From Tulasnella sp. 424 (lineage: Eukaryota; Basidiomycota; Agaricomycetes; Cantharellales; Tulasnellaceae): DNA of 64,000 nucleotides. Below, one piece after another: positions 57,113 to 64,000 of this stretch; the stretch's first letter is position 1; each line of letters opens with the position of its first letter. Made by a program: the position numbers and the translations under genes. The stretch is taken from NCBI GenBank assembly GCA_019633425.1, contig WSUB01000031.1:186001-250000 (forward strand), written 5' to 3'. The notes under the pieces were generated by a model, which saw only the letters and a program-made list of their open reading frames with translations, was not told where the DNA came from and did not search any database.

Positions 57113-58561
57113 CTACGTCCGGTACGCTTTCTCCATTTCGCGCTCGGTCTTCTTGGATTTGAAGCCCCGTTTACCGGCGTTCTTGATCCGGCCAAGACTG
57201 GCTTGAACGATCACCCATGATCGTTTTGCTGATGCCGCCGCCGCTTTGCATTTGACCCTACAAAATCGAAAAATCGAAAACAAGACCATTAGTCGACGGT
57301 TCTCATGATGAAAGGGAGAAATAAATGAAAGACATACCTCAGATTGCTAAGGAAACCAGTCTTGGACGCCGTCCCGCTAACTTGAGCAGACAGAGCGGCG
57401 TCCGAATTGTGGGGTTTCCTGGGCGTGGAGACCGAAGACGAAGCAAACCCCGGCCTACAAATTCAATATCCAGATTTCAGTAATCAGTCCCAGCGTGACC
57501 GAAGAAAAGATTAAAAGACTCACTTGAATGCTCCAAGTGAACCAGCATCGGGAGCCGTCCCGCTAACTTGAGCAGCCGGATCGGTTCCCGTACCATTCGG
57601 TTCACCGTAAGCCTGAGGATCCAAGGCGGACGAGTCTTCAAGTTCCTCGGTCTTCTCGTCGACACGTACAGAGTTGCTGGGGTGGCCTGAGACTTGAGAG
57701 GTCGGCTCTAGTGGGACTCCACATGGCGGTTGGTTCGTTTGTAGGGGTGCCGCCGGGACTCGGAATGCCAGTAAGCAGTGTGGAGCTGAAAGCTCCTCTT
57801 CATCCTCGTCGTCGTTGTGAAATGAGGGGCCAACCGAGAGGCTTTCGCCCTCGATGGTGTCCTTCGGCGAGGTTGTAGGGTAAGGAGCCGCTGGAGCGGC
57901 CGGGGAGTGGGTACCGACGTCAGGGGAGAGGTCCGCTGGCTCGGATAGGTCCATCAACTCCTCCTCCTCCTCCGCTTGATGTCTCTCAGTGAAGTCCAGG
58001 ATATATCCTCAACCGACTCGCACTCCACCTGCGAAGCGGACGGAAACGTCGCATTCTCCTCCAACAGGGGCGATACAACGGGTTGAGGCCCCGAAGGCTC
58101 GTTGAGAGGCTGACTGGAGGTGGGAGTGCACCCATGTACGAAATCGATCTGGATCTAGGTATGATTGCGGTAGCTGGGTGTCAGCAAGTCGAGGTCGACT
58201 TGAATGGAGTCTAAAGAAGTTGAGACACTTACGAGGCGGGCTAAGCTGAGAAGCAAGCTTAAGAGCACGACTGCGGCCGGAACGAGAATCCCGACAAGGG
58301 CATCGTTCCGGATCCAAGTCCTAACGTGAGGCTTGGGACGAGGATGGATGAATGGGAGAATCGCTGTGAAGGGCGATTCGTCTCCAGTCTGAATCGATAT
58401 GGGTAGCGAAAGGTCAGCGAGGGGAAGTCGTCGAGGGAGAGGAAATCTGGAGGAAAGCGAGAACAAGAACCTACTTCGTGAAAGACGAGACTGAGAAAAA
58501 GAAGAAAACAGAGCCAAGTACCAAGGGCTCGGTGTCGCACGGCAGGGTTGAATTGCGTCAT
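57113..58561 (-). CDS. Uncharacterised membrane protein with repeated AQVSGTA motif
   Basis: Exons, high to low: 58475-58561, 58233-58388, 58029-58154, 57524-57969, 57338-57454, 57113-57257; 1077 nt, 358 aa, phases consistent. The N-terminus (LGTWLCFLLFLSLVFHE) is a signal peptide or first TM helix, and a second hydrophobic helix (ALVGILVPAAVVLLSLLLSLARL minus its ends) lies near residues 56-77. Then comes a long acidic, Pro-rich region, the motif AQVSGTA about 40 residues apart in two exons, and a basic C-terminus (KRGFKSKKTEREMEKAYRT). It looks like a single-pass receptor-like or scaffold protein with a cytosolic tail, but no family is recognised. The acceptor at 57970 is chosen mainly by phase. 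Confidence 0.55.
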
Positions 58562-58707
58562 GGAGATCTCTGGAAGGAGAATGCGGTCAAGGGAAGGAAG
58601 GGGGATGATAGGAAGTACCGTTACGCTGGAATTCAGGGAAGAAGGGTCTTCTCTGGGGTCTCAGGTGGTGGTAGATGCAGAGAAAGAGTCGACATGCCAG
58701 CAACCTC

Positions 58708-58715
58708 TATATATA
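58708..58715 (-). promoter_or_regulatory. TATA element of the 358-aa membrane protein gene
   Basis: TATATATA about 147 nt upstream of the ATG at 58561 on the minus strand. Role inferred from position. Confidence 0.45.
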
Positions 58716-60626
58716 CGTCACGGTGTCCAATTCAATCGGCGCCCAGTGACTGTCCCTCGTTTCCCACACGCCACCTCCAGTCAACACTCAAATAGCATGC
58801 GATCTGATGTTCGAAATCTCTCTTACAGGCTTGTTTAGGGAGGCGGACGAAGAGGCATAGTGGGAGCGGTCCAAGCCGAGAGTGGGCTGTCAACGATATC
58901 CCAACCGGGGCTTGTGTGCGATGCACCGTAAAAATCATATTTCCATTCCATTGAGTACACACAGATACCAAGTCAAAACAGACCCAGAAATCGCCAATCA
59001 CATCTCCGAGACCACACGAGAGGGCTGCCGATCGCCCTTCCGTAGCAGCTTAGACCTTCGATTCATAGCGTGCTGCAGAGCCCAGAAAGAAGAGCGTAGC
59101 GGTCGTATAAGTATAATACATGGTAAGCATCTTGATCGGTCTTATATCCTTGATCGATTCCGTCTGGGCCTATCCAGTGAGGATGGCTGCTACTAGTTAT
59201 ATCCCATATGCATGCTTCCGGTATCTATTAATGGGACCCAATATTGTGGTAATGGAGCATAAAAATCATCGGAATTCTTCATCTGAGAGACCACGGCCAG
59301 GGGACCGGGGGTTGAGTGCATAAAAGGGTCCTTCCCAACTTGGTAATCCAAATTTGCTTCGGACCCTTCTATAATCCTTGAACCAACAGGAAAGCCTTCA
59401 GAACGTCACCGAATAAAGTAAACCGGTCACGACCGGCGTCGATATTCAACAAATCATTGGGCAAATCCGGCGATCGAATAAAGATCCAGATTCCCAAGGC
59501 CGGTGGATAATGTTGAACCGAGAAAAGATAGGTACCCAATCTCGATATTTCTCTTTGGGATATCCGGATTAAGACCTGAGCGCTTCCAGAGGGACGGGGA
59601 ACCTATTTTGTGCAAGGGTCATCAAGTCGAGAATAATCAATCCTTTTTCTGGCAGGTGGACACAATCGAAATGGCCCTTTCCGCATCACCTCGGCCTCCA
59701 GCTCAACGGAGTAGAAGCGATTGTACCTCTCAACGAGACCGAGGGTCGTAATCTGGGGGGAAAAGGCGTAGAACAGAGGGGAAGAGGATATCTGGACTTT
59801 CTAGCACTCGGAGATACATACTGACCGAATCAGGAATTTGTCTGGCAGCGAGTCCGTCCGTCCGGATCTGTACCCAGCCCTCTGACTTTCTAGTCTACCG
59901 ACCGAAGCAAAGTAGTACTCGTACGCCGGTTTATGTGGATTAGAATAGCCTTATGCATATATACATATATTGCGCCCGTCGGCTTGGATCCGGACTGTGG
60001 GGTATGATAGTCGAATCCACGTTCCTGTCACTCAACCGACGCGAAGATCAGTATTGATAATCAGAAACCCCTGTAGAGAGAAGAATTCTATCATATAAAA
60101 CCGCGACGGGAGACTACAATATTTGACGGCAAGAGCGACGCGACTCCAGAAATGGGGAAAATAAAATTTAAGGAGAATACTTACGCAAAGCTTGGAGCAA
60201 ACCCCCAACAGTGATGAATCCGAATACTGGATATCTCACTAGACGCTTAAAATCGCATTGCATAGACTAAACTGTACATAGAGAAGTTGGTTTTCGATTT
60301 CTATGTTTCCTGATATATCTTCCAAACACTGCTGGCTCGGGCGCGACGATCTCGGAATGCTGACAAACACGAACATGTGAGAACTCATCATCATCTTTTC
60401 CCCCGTCCTCCATCAACAGTGGCGCAGCGAGTATGGAGACGATATCGAAGATGTCACCCCGGATCTTGAGTTCACGTTGCTCAAAGTATAATCTGATACA
60501 CTAGTGCTCGTGATACATGGGGTTGAGAAAGGCGGGGATCAGAAGGTATAAGAAGAGCCCGATCAGTACTTTGCATCGCCTACTCCACGACCGGCCTTTG
60601 TTGACTCGTTTACCCTATTCCTCGCG
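58716..60626. other. No gene recognised
   Basis: Frames up to 104 aa with no domains; AT-rich patches (about 59950-59970). Looks intergenic. Confidence 0.4.
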
Positions 60627-60740
60627 ATGAGTTTCAAAGTGAGACTCATAGCTTGTGCTCCAGTAGTTAGGAACTAATACGCGCTTCGTAATAGCTATCT
60701 ATTACTGACAGGTATACGTGATTTCTTTTCAGAGGGATGC

Positions 60741-61024
60741 ATGGGAGTCGCTGACACTGGTACAGTTGCTACTGTGGATGCCACTACAGACATTACCATT
60801 AAGGAGCTCAAACAACGAATCGCCACCCAACTCGGTGCGTCAGTTTCGGAGATCTTACTCGGGAAGAAGGGCTCGTGCGTGTTCCCGTGTTCCCCCAATC
60901 GCTTCCTCATTAAGACGCCGGTTATGTCCGACTACCTACTTATAGCATCGCGAAATACAGCAACGACGAGGCAAAACTTAGTGATTACTATATTAATGCA
61001 GATTCTAAACTGGAACTGCGCTAA
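60741..61024 (+). CDS. Ubiquitin-like mini-protein 1
   Basis: Two exons, 60741-60874 and 60946-61024, give about 70 aa. The sequence follows the ubiquitin fold: a second-strand segment (TVATVDATTDITIKELKQRI) leading into the main helix, then an LGKK turn, and KLSDYYINADSKLELR at the place of ubiquitin's LSDYNIQ...LHLVLR. It stops right after ELR, so the diglycine tail of conjugated modifiers is missing. A short upstream exon (ATG AGT TTC AAA at 60627-60638) resembles the first exon of the related gene at 63243-63652, but the intervening sequence is one base out of frame. The true start is therefore unclear, or the gene is damaged. It could be a cofactor-like ubiquitin domain rather than a modifier. 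Confidence 0.5.
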
Positions 61025-61044
61025 GTTCGTGGCGTCGCCGGTGA

Positions 61045-61278
61045 TTGAAATGGAGACCCGTCGTTAAGCCATCGATACAGCAGCGTTTCGAGTCCATCGC
61101 GGCTCGATCACGGATCATCGCCTTGGCGTATAATAAGCGTCCCATTCTATCGTTTCCTCAGCTTCACAACATAGCCAATACATACTACTACATTATGGAA
61201 CGTGAGTTTGATGACCGTAACCAGGCGATGATTGAGCTGGAGGCCTCGAGCGCAATGAATAGCTCGCTGGCCACCTAG
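61045..61278 (+). CDS. Possible downstream exon or small ORF
   Basis: An open frame of up to 77 aa, Ile/Glu/Arg-rich and likely helical (for example PSIQQRFESIAARSRIIALA). It starts 20 bp after the ubiquitin-like stop, so it could be a further exon of that gene if the stop is spliced out, but no GT donor fits well. Not recognised. Confidence 0.25.
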   Translation: MKWRPVVKPSIQQRFESIAARSRIIALAYNKRPILSFPQLHNIANTYYYIMEREFDDRNQAMIELEASSAMNSSLAT

Positions 61279-61289
61279 CTTGGAAACAA

Positions 61290-63242
61290 TTTCCGTTTGA
61301 TTTATAATCTTCAGTTGGAGTTCGATCCGGGACCGATGTTTCCAGTTTCAGAAGCGTGTGGCTCTGACGTTTGGCCGCTAGTTTCTGATACCCTAGCGTA
61401 GGTAGCCTCGGATTATAATTGAAGCGGTAACTGACATTCGATATATGATCTTCCCGTTCGATCTCGTGCTGCCATGATGACTTGACTGTAACAAAACCAA
61501 AATGGTGCGGCTGTAATAGAGCGAAAATAGCCGCTGGCAGGCTCGGCGCCGAGGCGTCAACCGGAAAGATTTGTCTTGGAAGTCGCTTCCTCCTTTCGGC
61601 AAGCCTACCGGAGCACTTGTCACAGATTATACCGGGGTTTCAACACGCTCATTACTTATTATTACCCAAAGTGATGATGTAGTCCGGGTACCAACAGGAA
61701 GAGGTCTCGGGAATGGTTCTCATTGGCGGATCTGGGATGATGCTCCGGCTTTACCCATAAGCCAGAATGCCGAACCGCGGCATCTTGAAACACCATGTTC
61801 CGGGTTGTAAAGTCTCAAAGGGTTATGCTATCCTTTCCTACGAGCCTGAGGCACTTCCTCTTCGCTGGAAAGCAAACCTGTGCCCACCCGATTCGCTGTG
61901 CGTTGGGCTGATGCATCATAGATATTCTCAAGGCATTGGCTGAATTGCCATGTTCTTTGCTATGCCGAAAGTACTGCTTACTCTTCCCTCGACATCGACC
62001 TTTACTAGGCCCATTGCTTGAAGGGTTTCACTGGAGCGTCTCTCCAATATTCACAGCCCAGTAAGCACTTAATTTCGGTGACAAATTTCCAAGGATTCAT
62101 TTGTCCATTCACCATCACTGTGTGCCCAGAACCCGGCACTTTGCCTCGAAAAAACGGGAATTTCGCGTAAGGGAAACCGGTTGATTTGCGTAAGGATCGC
62201 CCCGGATTCTGCACCCAAGACAAAACACCGGTCCGGGGCCAATTTTTACAGGGTACTGAAACTCGATATATTCACCCAGTGAGCAATTTAGAATACAAAT
62301 ATATATCTATCAAGTTCATGCCAAATAATCCCAGTAATTATCCAACTCACGTCAAATAACGGACCTATAAACTGAACCGAAGGTCCGGCGTGATAATGTC
62401 AGGCTCGGGTATAAGAAAGTAATGCAGATTATCATACCTTACCTGCATTGAACGAGTCAATAGCGGATACCAGAGACGTGAAATGTTTAGGTGAATTCCT
62501 GATGAGCAAGAATGGCGTTAATACCTTTCAACAAATGTAGAGAGCCGTGAACATACCTTCGCATCGCTAGTGAACTGGTTCCCTTATCTTTAGATAGAAA
62601 GCGAGACTGAATAAGCTATTTAAAACCTTTTCATACAACGGAGGGTTCACTCACCTAATAGGATGGCACGATTTGCCACAGAAAAGTCGAACACAATGGG
62701 AGGGTAGGTAGAGGGCAATTGCAAGCTTAAGGTGAATGTTGGTTGAGAACGAAACGGCTAGAGGGTGGGAACCGTAGAGTTTGGAACGACTTGGACGCAA
62801 TGTCGCGCGGATGTCGTAGAGACTGATTCTTGTGCCGATCAAGGAGGCCAACTCAAGCGAGTTTCCAAATGCAAAGCTCACAAAGGTATTTGGTACTACT
62901 TACAGCTTCAGAACTGGAGTATCTAAATCGACTTGCCCAATCCCGGGGTCGGAACTTGTAAAAGTTGGCTTCCGTAGGTAGAAACTCGATTAAAACCCTG
63001 GGGTTTGGGTACACAGTGCATGATATTGTTTAGATGGCGCCGTGTGATCCTTGCTCCGGAGCAATTTATCTCCCATGTTAGCGTTATGGCCGGTCCAGCG
63101 AAGATCTCATACTGTGTGTGGTAATATCTGTGATATTAAGATTCATGCTACCATAAAGGCGTAAGATGAGGTTATACAGGCGGTTCTGGAGCGTCATACG
63201 GGGAACGACCAAGGCATCTCCTAAAACCACGACCAGCCCGAG
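61290..63242. other. No gene recognised
   Basis: Only short frames without domains on both strands. Confidence 0.4.
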
Positions 63243-63652
63243 CTACCGCATAAACAACGGCGTTCTCTCATCAATTTTATACCTACTTAGTGAGGCACTG
63301 CCGTTGCTGTAAATCACATAGCTTAGGAAGGGAAGGGGATCTTAGGCTCGATGGCTGGACGACGACCGACAGCCAATGTTCTCACGTGTTTTTCTTCCCT
63401 ATAACTATCTCTGGACCCGGGATGCCCGTTTTATCCGCGATACGGTCCTTGAGCTCGTCAATTGTGGTGTTGAGATTCGCTTCAACAGTTACTACGAAGG
63501 GTGCCTAACGTCAGCAATTCGCAGAAAGGAACACAAAGAAGAGACTCACCCTGACGGCCCAGTCTATCGGTGACGGTCAGCTAACCAACCCAAATCCGTA
63601 ATAAGCAGGTTATAAGTAATAACAAACTGCTAAATACCTTGAAGTCGGCCAT
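63243..63652 (-). CDS. Ubiquitin-like mini-protein 2
   Basis: Four exons, high to low: 63638-63652, 63550-63580, 63386-63491, 63243-63306; 216 nt, 71 aa, all phases agree. It starts MADFKLTVTDRLGRQ, the usual first hairpin of a ubiquitin fold, then VTVEANLNTTIDELKDRIAD (second strand and helix), TGIPGPEIVIGKK, and a final segment SRYKIDERTPLFM at the LSDYNI...LHL position. It ends after MR with no diglycine. It is clearly paralogous to the gene at 60741-61024 and faces it across about 2.2 kb. A possible donor overlaps the stop codon (GTAGCT), so a longer form that continues downstream cannot be excluded. Confidence 0.6.
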
Positions 63653-64000
63653 TTGTGAAAGTGGCGAGGAGGGCGGGTACCACAGAGTGTATGGTTCAGA
63701 GAGCTTGATACGAATCGGGATGCGCTGCATAATACATCAAAAGGACTCTATTTATTCTCACGCCTCCACCCGTGCCGGAGCAGCTAAGAAGTTGGAGTAG
63801 ACTCCCGGACTGGTTCCGGCCGAGAGATACAGGGCTACTACTGCTCGGGATGATCTCGTCCCAGTCTAGCAGATTACCCTCTTGCTATTCCCCATGCCAT
63901 ACTTAAATAACTTTCTGCTTATCAGTTAGCTTGCTTGCGCGTGGTCAGCCCGCGCACTCGTTCATCATGGTGTTCAGGTTACGTGCTGTTACTACGGGGC
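63653..64000. other. Window end, no gene seen
   Basis: Upstream DNA of the second ubiquitin-like gene, with no recognisable coding sequence. Confidence 0.4.

Noticed and set aside
56660..57206. Overlapping ORFs of 95-134 aa on both strands
   Set aside because: GC-rich shadow frames downstream of, and antisense to, the last exon of the 358-aa membrane protein gene.

Overview
The window is eukaryotic and reads as a filamentous basidiomycete (Agaricomycetes). Genes carry many short introns of about 45-90 nt with GT-AG and occasional GC-AG ends, some exons are as short as 17-23 nt, and there is no operon structure. RBR ubiquitin ligases, a Zn(II)2Cys6 DNA-binding domain, ricin-B-type lectins, an F-box protein and WW/multi-TM membrane proteins fit a plant-associated agaricomycete. 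Rhizoctonia/Ceratobasidiaceae is my best guess, by inference only. All exon models below were built by hand from splice signals and reading phase. They have not been checked against transcripts.

Layout. 0-15 kb: three RBR (RING1-IBR-Rcat) genes (one cut by the window edge, one with an N-terminal membrane anchor, one of 999 aa), an uncharacterised 300-aa protein and a 19-exon GH95 alpha-fucosidase-type gene. 15-22 kb: repeat-rich, with a LINE RNase H relic, a roughly 190-bp dispersed repeat, two decayed copies of a small secreted-protein family, an orphan copy of a lectin promoter, a minisatellite and long gene-free stretches. 22-38 kb: a triplicated array of WW-domain/multi-TM genes. All three share the same exon lengths in the body but have different N-terminal heads: a Zn2Cys6 domain in copy A, half of a ricin-B lectin in copy B, and an unrecognised head in copy C. 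38.5-45.3 kb: three tandem RBR genes with near-identical exon structure. 45.5-48.3 kb: an F-box protein. 48.9-51.5 kb: an intact two-domain ricin-B lectin with about 1 kb of upstream DNA that recurs, inverted, at 16.5-17.6 kb. 51.5-64 kb: sparse, with a 209-aa low-complexity protein, a membrane protein with an internal repeat, and two short ubiquitin-like genes.

Two themes stand out. The first is ubiquitin biology: six RBR E3 genes, one F-box gene and two ubiquitin-like mini-genes in 64 kb. The second is exon and promoter shuffling: duplicated DNA has placed unrelated, in-frame N-terminal domains (a DNA-binding domain and a sugar-binding domain) onto the same membrane-protein body. The head-swapped WW/TM array is the strongest candidate for something undescribed.
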